This document shows, in pieces, positions 10,000 through 21,984 of a stretch of 64,000 bases of DNA (position 1 is the stretch's first letter; each line of letters opens with the position of its first letter). Below the pieces are notes generated by a model. That model did no database searches. It had not been told where the DNA came from and saw only the letters and a list, made by a program, of their open reading frames with translations. This DNA is from Odiellus spinosus (lineage: Eukaryota; Arthropoda; Arachnida; Opiliones; Phalangiidae). The position numbers and the translations under genes are program-made. The DNA is taken from assembly GCA_963920705.1 (NCBI GenBank), contig CAWUCO010000268.1:5208001-5272000 (forward strand), given 5' to 3'.

Positions 10000-11700
10000 G
10001 ATTTTTAAGCGATTTAGACAAAATTAAGACTACTCGAAAGAGCAAATAGTGGTCTATCTAAAAAACAAGAGTTTTGGAAAATCCGTTGAAAAACATGGAA
10101 AATATGGCCAATTCAAAAAACATCTAATATCAAAAGCGAATTTTTAAAATCTGAAATTTGACTATTTTGATATTGTATGATTTCTTGAATTGGCCATATT
10201 TTTCTTGTTTTTCAACGGATTTTTGAAAACTCTTATTATTTAGACTGTCCATTAATTGCTCTTTCGAATGACTTTGGTTTTGTCTAAATTGCAAAATTGT
10301 GACAAATATAAAATTGGTTAAAATTAAGCAAAAACGCTTAAAAATCCAAGATTATTGGATTAAAATGGACACAAAACTTTTGATTTTTAAGCGATTTAGA
10401 CAAAATTAAGACCACTCGAAAGAGCAAATATTAATCTATCTAAAAAACAAGAGTTTTGGAAAATCCGTTGAAAAACATGGAAAATATGGACAATTCAAAA
10501 AACATCTAATATCAAAAAGCGAATTTTGAAAATCTGAAATTTGACTATTTTGATATTGTATGATTTCTTGAATTGGCCATATTTTTCTTGTTTTTCAACG
10601 GATTTTCCAAAACTCTTGTTTTTTAGACTGTCCATTAATTGCTCTTTCGAATGACTTTGGTTTTGTCTAAATTGCAAAATTGTGACCAATATAAAATTGG
10701 TTAAAATTAAGCAAAAACACTTAAAAATCCAAGATTATTGGATTCAAATGGACACAAAACTTTTGATTTTTAAGCGATTTAGACAAAATTAAGACCACTC
10801 GAAATAGCAAATATTGGTCTATCTAAAAAACAAGAGTTTTGGAAAATCCGTTGAAAAACATGGAAAATATAGCCAATTCAAAAAACATCTAATATCAAAA
10901 AGCGAATTTTTAAAATCTGAAATTTGACTATTTTGATATTGTATGATTTCTTGAATTGGCCATATTTTTCTTGTTTTTCAACGGATTTTTGAAAACTCTT
11001 GTTATTTAGACTGTCCATTAATTGCTCTTTCGAATGACTTTGGTTTTGTCTAAATTGCAAAATTGTGACAAATATAAAATTGGTTAAAATAAAGCAAAAA
11101 CACTTAAAAATCCAAGATTATTGGATTCAAATGGACACAAAACTTTTGATTTTTAAGCGATTTAGACAAAATTAAGACCACTCGAAAGAGCAAATAGTGG
11201 TCTATCTAAAAAACAAGAGTTTTGGAAAATCCGTTGAAAAACATGGAAAATATGGCCAATTCAAAAAACATCTAATATCAAAAGCGAATTTTTAAAATCT
11301 GAAATTTGACTATTTTGATATTGTATGATTTCTTGAATTGGCCATATTTTTCTTGTTTTTCAACGGATTTTTGAAAACTCTTATTATTTAGACTGTCCAT
11401 TAATTGCTCTTTCGAATGACTTTGGTTTTGTCTAAATTGCAAAATTGTGACAAATATAAAATTGGTTAAAATTAAGCAAAAACGCTTAAAAATCCAAGAT
11501 TATTGGATTAAAATGGACACAAAACTTTTGATTTTTAAGCGATTTAGACAAAATTAAGACCACTCGAAAGAGCAAATATTAATCTATCTAAAAAACAAGA
11601 GTTTTGGAAAATCCGTTGAAAAACATGGAAAATATGGACAATTCAAAAAACATCTAATATCAAAAAGCGAATTTTGAAAATCTGAAATTTGACTATTTTG
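10000..11700 (-). repeat. Three-unit tandem duplication (1148 bp)
   Basis: GCAAATAGTGGTC (near 10040 and 11188), TATCAAAAGCG (near 10130 and 11278) and ATATTAATCTATC (near 10427 and 11575) all recur at about 1148 bp. Edges are approximate. Confidence 0.85.
10607..10626 (-). repeat. Arm-B-type patch inside arm A
   Basis: Within an otherwise normal - arm A, the stretch CCAAAACTCTTGTTTTTTAG replaces the usual A-type sequence and then returns to A type (ACTGTCCATTAATTG). This looks like a short gene conversion from arm B to arm A, the same exchange that makes orientation switches but resolved without a flip. Confidence 0.8.
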
Positions 11701-12118
11701 ATATTGTATGGTTTCTCGAATTGGCCATATTTTTCTTGTTTTTCAACGGATTTTTGAAAACTCTTGTTATTTAGACTGTCCATTAATTGCTCTTTCGAAT
11801 GACTTTGGTTTTGTCTAAATTGCCAAGACGTGACAAATATAAAATTGGTTAAAATAAAGCAAAAACACTTAAAAATCCAAGGTTATTGGAATCAAATGGA
11901 CACAAAACTTTTGATTTTTAAGCGATTTAGACAAAATTAAGACTACTCGAAAGAGCAAATATTGGTCTATCTAAAAAACAAGAGTTTTGGAAAATCCGTT
12001 GAAAAACATGGAAAATATGGCCAATTCAAAAAACATCTAATATCAAAAGCGAATTTATAAAATCTGAAATTTGACTATTTTGATATTGTATGATTTCTTG
12101 AATTGGCCATATTTTTCT

Positions 12119-12136
12119 TGTTTTTCAACGGATTTT
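12119..12136. other. Orientation switch J6 (- to +)
   Basis: Arm A (-) to arm B (+) within TGTTTTTCAACGGATTTT, preceded by the rare TATCAAAAGCG spacer. J8 and J10 have the same local sequence, so the three look like copies of one event. Confidence 0.92.
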
Positions 12137-12788
12137 CCAAAACTCTTGTTTTTTAGATAGACCAATATTTGCTCTTTCGAGTGGTCTTAATTTTGTCTAA
12201 ATCGCTTAAAAATCAAAAGTTTTGTGCCCATTTGAATCCAATAATCTTGGATTTTTAAGTGTTTTTGCTTTATTTTAACCAATTTTATATTTGTCACAAT
12301 TTTGCAATTTAGACAAAACCAAAGTCATTCGAAAGAGCAATTAATGGACAGTCTAAATAACAAGAGTTTTCAAAAATCCGTTGAAAAACAAGAAAAATAT
12401 GGCCAATTCAAGAAATCATACAATATCAAAATAGTCAAATTTCAGATTTTCAAAATTCGCTTTTTGATATTAGATGTTTTTTGAATTGTCCATATTTTCC
12501 ATGTTTTTCAACGGATTTTCCAAAACTCTTGTTTTTTAGATAGACCAATATTTGCTCTTTCGAGTGGTCTTAATTTTGTCTAAATCGCTTAAAAATCAAA
12601 AGTTTTGTGTCCATTTGAATCCTATAATCTTGGATTTTTAAGTGTTTTTGCTTTATTTTAACCAATTTTATATTTGTCACAATTTTGCAATTTAGACAAA
12701 ACCAAAGTCATTCGAAAGAGCAATTAATGGACAGTCTAAATAATAAGAGTTTTCAAAAATCCGTTGCAAAACAAGAAAAATATGGCCA
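12128..12788 (+). repeat. Orientation block 7 (+), about 1.7 units
   Basis: Shortest block. Its right end, with GTTGCAAAACAAG and CCAATTAAAAAAAC, recurs at 16210-16245 as part of the 3446 bp duplication. Confidence 0.93.
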
Positions 12789-12795
12789 ATTAAAA
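12786..12795. other. Orientation switch J7 (+ to -)
   Basis: Arm A (+) ends in CCAATT and continues as AAAAAAACATCTAATATC of a - spacer M. One base differs from other such switches (CCAATTA instead of CCAATTC), and J9 shares this. Confidence 0.92.
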
Positions 12796-14041
12796 AAACA
12801 TCTAATATCAAAAAGCGAATTTTTAAAATCTGAAATTTGACTATTTTGATATTGTATGGTTTCTTGAATTGGCCATATTTTTCTTGTTTTTCAACGGATT
12901 TTTGAAAACTCTTGTTATTTAGACTGTCCATTAATTGCTCTTTCGAATGACTTTGGTTTTGTCTAAATTGCAAAATTGTGACCAATATAAAATTGGTTAA
13001 AATTAAGCAAAAACTCTTAAAAATCCAAGATTATTGGATTCAAATGGACACAAAACTTTTGATATTTAAGCGATTTAGACAAAATTAAGACCATTCGAAA
13101 GAGCAAATATTGGTCTATCTAAAAAACAAGAGTTTTGGAAAATCCGTTGAAAAACATGGAAAATATGGACAATTCAAAAAGCATCTAATATCAAAAAGCG
13201 AATTTTTAAAATCTGAAATTTGACTATTTTGATATTGTATGATTTCTTGAATTGGCCATATTTTTCTTGTTTTTCAACGGATTTTTGAAAACTCTTGTTA
13301 TTTAGACTGTCCATTAATTGTTCTTTCGAATGACTTTGGATTTGTCTAAATTGCAAAATTGTGACAAATATAAAATTGGTTAAAATAAAGCAAAAACACT
13401 TAAAAATCCAAGATTATTGGATTCAAATGGACACAAAACTTTTGATTTTTAAGCGATTTAGACAAAATTAAGACCACACGAAAGAGCAAATATTGGTCTA
13501 TCTAAAAAACAAGAGTTTTGGAAAATCCGTTGAAAAACATGGAAAATATGGACAATTCAAAAAGCATCTAATATCAAAAAGCGAATTTTTAAAATCTGAA
13601 ATTTGACTATTTTGATATAGTATGATTTCTTGAATTTGCCATATTTTTCTTGTTTTTCAACATATTTTTGAAAACTCTTGTTATTTAGACTGTCCATTAA
13701 TTGCTCTTTCGAATGACTTTGGTTTTGTCTAAATTGCAAAATTGTGACAAATATAAAATTGGTTAAAATAAAGCAAATACACTTAAAAATCCAAGATTAT
13801 AGGATTCAAATGGACACAAAACTTTTGATTTTTAAGCGATTTAGACAAAATTAAGACTACTCGAAAGAGCAAATATTGGTCTATCTAAAAAACAAGAGTT
13901 TTGGAAAATCCGTTGAAAAACATGGAAAATATGGCCAATTCAAAAAACATCTAATATCAAAAGCGAATTTTTAAAATCTGAAATTTGACTATTTTGATAT
14001 TGTATGATTTCTTGAATTGGCCATATTTTTCTTGTTTTTCA
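12789..14041 (-). repeat. Orientation block 8 (-), about 3.3 units
   Basis: Complementary-strand units with private variants (TTGATATTTAAG near 13062, CATTCGAAAGAG near 13092, CACACGAAAGAG near 13476, GATATAGTATG near 13614). Every one of these recurs in block 10, so the two blocks are copies. Confidence 0.95.
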
Positions 14042-14050
14042 ACGGATTTT
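14033..14050. other. Orientation switch J8 (- to +)
   Basis: Arm A (-) to arm B (+) within TGTTTTTCAACGGATTTT. It is 3446 bp before its copy J10 and resembles J6. Confidence 0.92.
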
Positions 14051-16234
14051 CCAAAACTCTTGTTTTTTAGATAGACCAATATTTGCTCTTTCGAGTGGTC
14101 TTAATTTTGTCTAAATCGCTTAAAAATCAAAAGTTTTGTGTCCATTTGAATCCAATAATCTTGGATTTTTAAGTGTTTTTGCTTTATTTTAACCAATTTT
14201 ATATTTGTCACAATTTTGCAATTTAGACAAAACCAAAGTCATTCGAAAGAGCAATTAATGGACAGTCTAAATAACAAGAGTTTTCAAAAATCCGTTGAAA
14301 AACAAGAAAAATATGGCCAATTCAAGAAATCATACAATATCAAAATAGTCAAATTTCAGATTTTCAAAATTCGCTTTTTGATATTAGATGTTTTTTGAAT
14401 TGTCCATATTTTCCATGTTTTTCAACGGATTTTCCAAAACTCTTGTTTTTTAGATAGACCAATATTTGCTCTTTCGAGTGGTCTTAATTTTGTCTAAATC
14501 GCTTAAAAATCAAAAGTTTTGTGTCCATTTTAATCCAATAATCTTGGATTTTTAAGTGTTTTTGCTTAATTTTAACCAATTTTATATTGGTCACAATTTT
14601 GCAATTTAGACAAAACAAAAGTCATTCGAAAGAGCAATTAATGGACAGTCTAAATAACAAGAGTTTTCAAAAATCCGTTGAAAAACAAGAAAAATATGGC
14701 CAATTCAAGAAATCATACAATATCAAAATAGTCAAATTTCAGATTTTCAAAATTCGCTTTTTGATATTAGATGTTTTTTGAATTGTCCATATTTTCCATG
14801 TTTTTCAACGGATTTTCCAAAACTCTTGTTTTTTAGATAGACCAATATTTGCTCTTTCGAGTGGTCTTAATTTTGTCTAAATCGCTTAAAAATCAAAAGT
14901 TTTGTGTCCATTTTAATCCAATAATCTTGGATTTTTAAGTGTTTTTGCTTAATTTTAACCAATTTTATATTGGTCACAATTTTGCAATTTAGACAAAACA
15001 AAAGTCATTCGAAAGAGCAATTAATGGACAGTCTAAATAACAAGAGTTTTCAAAAATCCGTTGAAAAACAAGAAAAATATGGCCAATTCAAGAAATCATA
15101 CAATATCAAAATAGTCAAATTTCAGATTTTAAAAATTCGCTTTTTGATATTAGATGTTTTTTGAATTGTCCATATTTTCCATGTTTTTCAACGGATTTTC
15201 CAAAACTCTTGTTTTTTAGATAGACCAATATTTGCTCTTTCGAGTGGTCTTAATTTTGTCTAAATCGCTTAAAAATCAAAAGTTTTGTGCCCATTTGAAT
15301 CCAATAATCTTGGATTTTTAAGTGTTTTTGCTTTATTTTAACCAATTTTATATTTGTCACAATTTTGCAATTTAGACAAAACCAAAGTCATTCGAAAGAG
15401 CAATTAATGGACAGTCTAAATAACAAGAGTTTTCAAAAATCCGTTGAAAAACAAGAAAAATATGGCCAATTCAAGAAATCATACAATATCAAAATAGTCA
15501 AATTTCAGATTTTCAAAATTCGCTTTTTGATATTAGATGTTTTTTGAATTGTCCATATTTTCCATGTTTTTCAACGGATTTTCCAAAACTCTTGTTTTTT
15601 AGATAGACCAATATTTGCTCTTTCGAGTGGTCTTAATTTTGTCTAAATCGCTTAAAAATCAAAAGTTTTGTGTCCATTTTAATCCAATAATCTTGGATTT
15701 TTAAGTGTTTTTGCTTAATTTTAACCAATTTTATATTGGTCACAATTTTGCAATTTAGACAAAACAAAAGTCATTCGAAAGAGCAATTAATGGACAGTCT
15801 AAATAACAAGAGTTTTCAAAAATCCGTTGAAAAACAAGAAAAATATGGCCAATTCAAGAAATCATACAATATCAAAATAGTCAAATTTCAGATTTTAAAA
15901 ATTCGCTTTTTGATATTAGATGTTTTTTGAATTGTCCATATTTTCCATGTTTTTCAACGGATTTTCCAAAACTCTTGTTTTTTAGATAGACCAATATTTG
16001 CTCTTTCGAGTGGTCTTAATTTTGTCTAAATCGCTTAAAAATCAAAAGTTTTGTGTCCATTTGAATCCTATAATCTTGGATTTTTAAGTGTTTTTGCTTT
16101 ATTTTAACCAATTTTATATTTGTCACAATTTTGCAATTTAGACAAAACCAAAGTCATTCGAAAGAGCAATTAATGGACAGTCTAAATAATAAGAGTTTTC
16201 AAAAATCCGTTGCAAAACAAGAAAAATATGGCCA
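14042..16234 (+). repeat. Orientation block 9 (+), about 5.7 units
   Basis: Given-strand units. Those starting near 14587, 14970 and 15736 share ATTGGTCACAATTTTGC and ACAAAACAAAAGTC. The unit at 15365 matches the ones at 12302 and 14216, including GTGCCCATTTG upstream of both 12302 and 15365. Short duplications are therefore nested inside the 3446 bp one. Confidence 0.95.
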
Positions 16235-16241
16235 ATTAAAA
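16232..16241. other. Orientation switch J9 (+ to -), copy of J7
   Basis: Identical surroundings to J7 at an offset of 3446 bp, including GTTGCAAAACAAG just upstream. Confidence 0.92.
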
Positions 16242-17487
16242 AAACATCTAATATCAAAAAGCGAATTTTTAAAATCTGAAATTTGACTATTTTGATATTG
16301 TATGGTTTCTTGAATTGGCCATATTTTTCTTGTTTTTCAACGGATTTTTGAAAACTCTTGTTATTTAGACTGTCCATTAATTGCTCTTTCGAATGACTTT
16401 GGTTTTGTCTAAATTGCAAAATTGTGACCAATATAAAATTGGTTAAAATTAAGCAAAAACTCTTAAAAATCCAAGATTATTGGATTCAAATGGACACAAA
16501 ACTTTTGATATTTAAGCGATTTAGACAAAATTAAGACCATTCGAAAGAGCAAATATTGGTCTATCTAAAAAACAAGAGTTTTGGAAAATCCGTTGAAAAA
16601 CATGGAAAATATGGACAATTCAAAAAGCATCTAATATCAAAAAGCGAATTTTTAAAATCTGAAATTTGACTATTTTGATATTGTATGATTTCTTGAATTG
16701 GCCATATTTTTCTTGTTTTTCAACGGATTTTTGAAAACTCTTGTTATTTAGACTGTCCATTAATTGTTCTTTCGAATGACTTTGGATTTGTCTAAATTGC
16801 AAAATTGTGACAAATATAAAATTGGTTAAAATAAAGCAAAAACACTTAAAAATCCAAGATTATTGGATTCAAATGGACACAAAACTTTTGATTTTTAAGC
16901 GATTTAGACAAAATTAAGACCACACGAAAGAGCAAATATTGGTCTATCTAAAAAACAAGAGTTTTGGAAAATCCGTTGAAAAACATGGAAAATATGGACA
17001 ATTCAAAAAGCATCTAATATCAAAAAGCGAATTTTTAAAATCTGAAATTTGACTATTTTGATATAGTATGATTTCTTGAATTTGCCATATTTTTCTTGTT
17101 TTTCAACGGATTTTTGAAAACTCTTGTTATTTAGACTGTCCATTAATTGCTCTTTCGAATGACTTTGGTTTTGTCTAAATTGCAAAATTGTGACAAATAT
17201 AAAATTGGTTAAAATAAAGCAAATACACTTAAAAATCCAAGATTATAGGATTCAAATGGACACAAAACTTTTGATTTTTAAGCGATTTAGACAAAATTAA
17301 GACTACTCGAAAGAGCAAATATTGGTCTATCTAAAAAACAAGAGTTTTGGAAAATCCGTTGAAAAACATGGAAAATATGGCCAATTCAAAAAACATCTAA
17401 TATCAAAAGCGAATTTTTAAAATCTGAAATTTGACTATTTTGATATTGTATGATTTCTTGAATTGGCCATATTTTTCTTGTTTTTCA
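16235..17487 (-). repeat. Orientation block 10 (-), copy of block 8
   Basis: Position by position, this matches block 8 at an offset of 3446 bp, including its private variants. One difference visible by eye is that block 8 has CAACATATTTTTG near 13670 where this block has CAACGGATTTTTG. Confidence 0.95.
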
Positions 17488-17496
17488 ACGGATTTT
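17479..17496. other. Orientation switch J10 (- to +), copy of J8
   Basis: Arm A (-) to arm B (+) within TGTTTTTCAACGGATTTT, 3446 bp after J8. Confidence 0.92.
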
Positions 17497-18916
17497 CCAA
17501 AACTCTTGTTTTTTAGATAGACCAATATTTGCTCTTTCGAGTGGTCTTAATTTTGTCTAAATCGCTTTAAAATCAAAAGTTTTGTGTCCATTTGAATCCA
17601 ATAATCTTGGATTTTTAAGTGTTTTTGCTTTATTTTAACCAATTTTATATTTGTCACAATTTTGCAATTTAGACAAAACCAAAGTCATTCGAAAGAGCAA
17701 TTAATGGACAGTCTAAATAACAAGAGTTTTCAAAAATCCGTAGAAAAACAAGAAAAATATGGCCAATTCAAGAAATCATACAATATCAAAATAGTCAAAT
17801 TTCAGATTTTAAAAATTCGCTTTTTGATATTAGATGTTTTTTGAATTGTCCATATTTTCCATGTTTTTCAACGGATTTTCCAAAACTCTTGTTTTTTAGA
17901 TAGACCAATATTTGCTCTTTCGAGTGGTCTTAATTTTGTCTAAATCGCTTAAAAATCAAAAGTTTTGTGTCCATTTGAATCCTTTAATCTTGGATTTTTA
18001 AGCGTTTTTGCTTAATTTTAACCAATTTTATATTTGTCACAATTTTGCAATTTAGACAAAACCAAAGTCATTCGAAAGAGCAATTAATGGACAGTCTAAA
18101 TAATAAGAGTTTTCAAAAATCCGTTGAAAAACAAGAAAAATATGGCCAATTCAAGAAATCATAGAATATCAAAATAGTCAAATTTCAGATTTTAAAAATT
18201 CGCTTTTTGATATTAGATGTTTTTTGAATTGTCCATATTTTCCATGTTTTTCAACGGATTTTCCAAAACTCTTGTATTTTAGATAGACCAATATTTGCTC
18301 TTTCGAGTGGTCTTAATTTTGTCTAAATCGCTTAAAAATCAAAAGTTTTGTGTCCATTTGAATCCAATAATCTTGGATTTTTAAGTGTTTTTGCTTTATT
18401 TTAACCAATTTTATATTTGTCACAATTTTGCAATTTAGACAAAACCAAAGTCATTCGAAAGAGCAATTAATGGACAGTCTAAATAATAAGAGTTTTCAAA
18501 AATCCGTTGAAAAACAAGAAAAATATGGCCAATTCAAGAAATCATAGAATATCAAAATAGTCAAATTTCAGATTTTAAAAATTCGCTTTTTGATATTAGA
18601 TGTTTTTTGAATTGTCCATATTTTCCATGTTTTTCAACGGATTTTCCAAAACTCTTGTTTTTTAGATAGACCAATATTTGCTCTTTCGAGTGGTCTTAAT
18701 TTTGTCTAAATCGCTTAAAAATCAAAAGTTTTGTGTCCATTTGAATCCAATAATCTTGGATTTTTAAGTGTTTTTGCTTTATTTTAACCAATTTTATATT
18801 TTTCACAATTTTGCAATTTAGACAAAACCAAAGTCATTCGAAAGAGCAATTAATGGACAGTCTAAATAATAAGAGTTTTCAAAAATCCGTTGAAAAACAA
18901 GAAAAATATGGCCAAT
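17488..18916 (+). repeat. Orientation block 11 (+), about 3.7 units
   Basis: Given-strand units; ends at a switch whose local sequence matches that at 21591-21598. A GAATCCTTTAATC variant near 17981 also occurs near 21040 in block 13. Confidence 0.95.
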
Positions 18917-18920
18917 TCAA
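18912..18920. other. Orientation switch J11 (+ to -)
   Basis: Arm A (+) passes into a - spacer M at CCAATTCAA. J13 is locally the same, including GTATGGTTTC on the far side of the spacer. Confidence 0.92.
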
Positions 18921-20565
18921 AAAACATCTAATATCAAAAAGCGAATTTTTAAAATCTGAAATTTGACTATTTTGATATTGTATGGTTTCTTGAATTGGCC
19001 ATATTTTTCTTGTTTTTCCACGGATTTTTGAAAACTCTTATTATTTAGACTGTCCATTTATTGCTCTTTCGAATGACTTTGGTTTTGTCTAAATTGCAAA
19101 ATTGTGACAAATATAAAATTGGTTAAAATAAAGCAAAAACACTTAAAGATCCAAGATTATAGGATTCAAATGGACACAAAACTTTTGATTTTTAAGCGAT
19201 TTAGACAAAATTAAGACCACTCGAAAGAGCAAATATTGGTCTATCTGAAAATCAAGAGTTTTGGAAAATCCGTTGAAAAACATGGAAAATATGGACAATT
19301 CAAAAGACATCTAATATCAAAAAGCGAATTTTTAAAATCTGAAATTTGACTATTTTGATATTCTATGATTTCTTGAATTGGCCATATTTTTCTTGTTTTT
19401 CAACGGATTTTTGAAAACTCTTATTATTTAGACTGTCCATTAATTGCTCTTTCGAATGACTTTGGTTTTGTCTAAATTGCAAAATTGTGACAAATATAAA
19501 ATTGGTTAAAATAAAGCAAAAACACTTAAAAATCCAAGATTATTGGATTCAAATGGACACAAAACTTTTGATTTTTAAGCGATTTAGACAAAATTAAGAC
19601 CACTCGAAAGAGCAAATATTGGTCTATCTGAAAATAAAGAGTTTTGAAAATCCGTTGAAAAACATGGAAAATATGGACAATTCAAAAAACATCTAATATC
19701 AAAAAGCGAATTTTGAAAATCTGAAATTTGACTATTTTGATATTGTATGATTTCTTGAATTGGCCATATTTTTCTTCTTTTTCAACGGATTTTTGAAAAC
19801 TCTTGTTATTTAGACTGTCCATTAATTGCTCTTTCGAATGACTTTGGTTTTGTCTAAATTGCAAAATTGTGAAAAATATAAAATTGGTTAAAATTAAGCA
19901 AAAACACTTAAAAATCCAAGATTATTGGATTCAAATGGACACAAAACTTTTGATTTTTAAGCGATTGAGACAAAATTAAGACCACTCGAAAGAGCAAATA
20001 TTGGTCTATCTAAAAATAAGAGTTTTGGAAAATCCGTTGAAAAACATGGAAAATATGGACAATTCAAAAAGCATCTAATATCAAAAAGCGAATTTTTAAA
20101 ATCTGAAATTTGACTATTTTGATATTGTATGATTTCTTGAATTGGCCATATTTTTCTTGTTTTTCAACGGATTTTTGAAAACTCTTGTTATTTAGACTGT
20201 CCATTAATTGCTCTTTCGAATGACTTTGGTTTTGTCTAAATTTCAAAATTGTGACCAATATAAAATTGGTTAAAATTAAGCAAAAACGCTTAAAAATCCA
20301 AGATTATAGGATTCAAATGGACACAAAACTTTTGATTTTTAAGCGATTTAGACAAAATTAAGACCACTCGAAAGAGCAAATATTGGTCTATCTGAAAATC
20401 AAGAGTTTTGGAAAATCCGTTGAAAAACATGGAAAATATGGACAATTCAAAAAACATCTAATATCAAAAAGCGAATTTTAAAATCTGAAATTTGACTATT
20501 TTGATATTCTATGATTTCTTGAATTGGCCATATTTTTCTTGTTTTTCAACGGATTTTTGAAAACT
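18917..20565 (-). repeat. Orientation block 12 (-), about 4.3 units
   Basis: Complementary-strand units. Isolated changes include TTTTCCACGG near 19016 and TCTTCTTTTTC near 19775. Confidence 0.94.
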
Positions 20566-20569
20566 TTTG
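20562..20569. other. Orientation switch J12 (- to +)
   Basis: Arm A (-) continues through TTTTTGAAAACTTTT before turning into GATTTTCAGATAG of a + arm B, so the crossover is about 15-20 bp further out than in J2, J6, J8 and J10. This marks it as a separate event. Confidence 0.88.
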
Positions 20570-21594
20570 ATTTTCAGATAGACCAATATTTGCTCTTTCG
20601 AGTGGTCTTAATTTTGTCTAAATCGTTTAAAAATCAAAAGTTTTGTATCCATTTGAATCCAATAATCTTGGATTTTTAAGTGTTTTTGCTTTATTTTAAC
20701 CAATTTTATATTTGTCACAATTTTGCAATTTAGACAAAACCAAAGTCATTCGAAAGAGCAATTAATGGACAGTCTAAATAATAAGAGTTTTCAAAAATCC
20801 GTTGAAAAACAAGAAAAATATGGCCAATTCAAGAAATCATAGAATATCAAAATAGTCAAATTTCAGATTTTAAAAATTCGCTTTTTGATATTAGATGTTT
20901 TTTGAATTGTCCATATTTTCCATGTTTTTCAACGGATTTTCCAAAACTCTTGATTTTCAGATAGACCAATATTTGCTCTTTTGAGTGGTCTTAATTTTGT
21001 CTAAATCGCTTAAAAATCAAAAGTTTTGTGTCCATTTGAATCCTTTAATCTTGGATTTTTAAGCGTTTTTGCTTAATTTTAACCAATTTTATATTTGTCA
21101 CAATTTTGCAATTTAGACAAAACCAAAGTCATTCGAAAGAGCAATTAATGGACAGTCTAAATAATAAGAGTTTTCAAAAATCCGTTGAAAAACAAGAAAA
21201 ATATGGCCAATTCAAGAAATCATAGAATATCAAAATAGTCAAATTTCAGATTTTAAAAATTCGCTTTTTGATATTAGATGTTTTTTGAATTGTCCATATT
21301 TTCCATGTTTTTCAACGGATTTTCCAAAACTCTTGTTTTTTAGATAGACCAATATTTGCTCTTTCGAGTGGTCTTAATTTTGTCTAAATCGCTTAAAAAT
21401 CAAAAGTTTTTTGTCCATTTGAATCCAATAATCTTGGATTTTTAAGTGTTTTTGCTTTATTTTAACCAATTTTATATTTGTCACAATTTTGCAATTTAGA
21501 CAAAACCAAAGTCATTCGAAAGAGCAATTAATGGACAGTCTAAATAATAAGAGTTTTCAAAAATCCGTTGAAAAACAAGAAAAATATGGCCAAT
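20566..21594 (+). repeat. Orientation block 13 (+), about 2.7 units
   Basis: Given-strand units resembling those of block 11, including the CCTTTAATC variant. Blocks 11 and 13 probably share an origin. This is the last + block before the long - domain. Confidence 0.94.
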
Positions 21595-21598
21595 TCAA
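21591..21598. other. Orientation switch J13 (+ to -)
   Basis: Arm A (+) passes into a - spacer M at CAATTCAA. This opens the 23.3 kb - domain. Confidence 0.92.
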
Positions 21599-21984
21599 AA
21601 AACATCTAATATCAAAAAGCGAATTTTTAAAATCTGAAATTTGACTATTTTGATATTGTATGGTTTCTTGAATTGGCCATATTTTTCTTGTTTTTCAACG
21701 GATTTTTGAAAACTCTTATTATTTAGACTGTCCATTAATTGCTCTTTCGAATGACTTTGGTTTTGTCTAAATTGCAAAATTGTGACAAATATAAAATTGG
21801 TTAAAATTAAGCAAAAACGCTTAAAAATCCAAGATTATAGGATTCAAATGGACACAAAACTTTTGATTTTTAAGCGATTTAGACAAAATTAAGACCACTC
21901 GAAAGAGCAAATATTGGTCTATCTAAAAAACAAGAGTTTAGGAAAATCCGTTGAAAAACATGGAAAATATGGACAATTCAAAAA

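Larger units (their letters stand above)
8660..12127 (-). repeat. Orientation block 6 (-), about 9 units
   Basis: Complementary-strand units, including a three-unit duplication at 10000-11700 and a conversion patch at 10607-10626. Some units carry TATCAAAAGCG with one A fewer than usual; the last such unit leads straight into the next switch. Confidence 0.95.
12450..17790. repeat. Nine-unit duplication (offset 3446 bp) that carries two orientation switches
   Basis: About 12450-14345 and 15896-17790 are near-identical, including CCTATAATC (12621 and 16067), switches J7/J9 and J8/J10, and all private variants of blocks 8 and 10. The switches were therefore duplicated as passengers and did not arise twice. 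The part between (14345-15896) is + units with their own shorter duplications. Confidence 0.92.

Noticed and set aside
1684..20569. Orientation switches as assembly errors
   Set aside because: Not fully excluded. The junctions share a sequence logic, keep the 383 bp phase, and occur in groups with private variants, which random misjoins would not do. Raw long reads across each junction would settle it.
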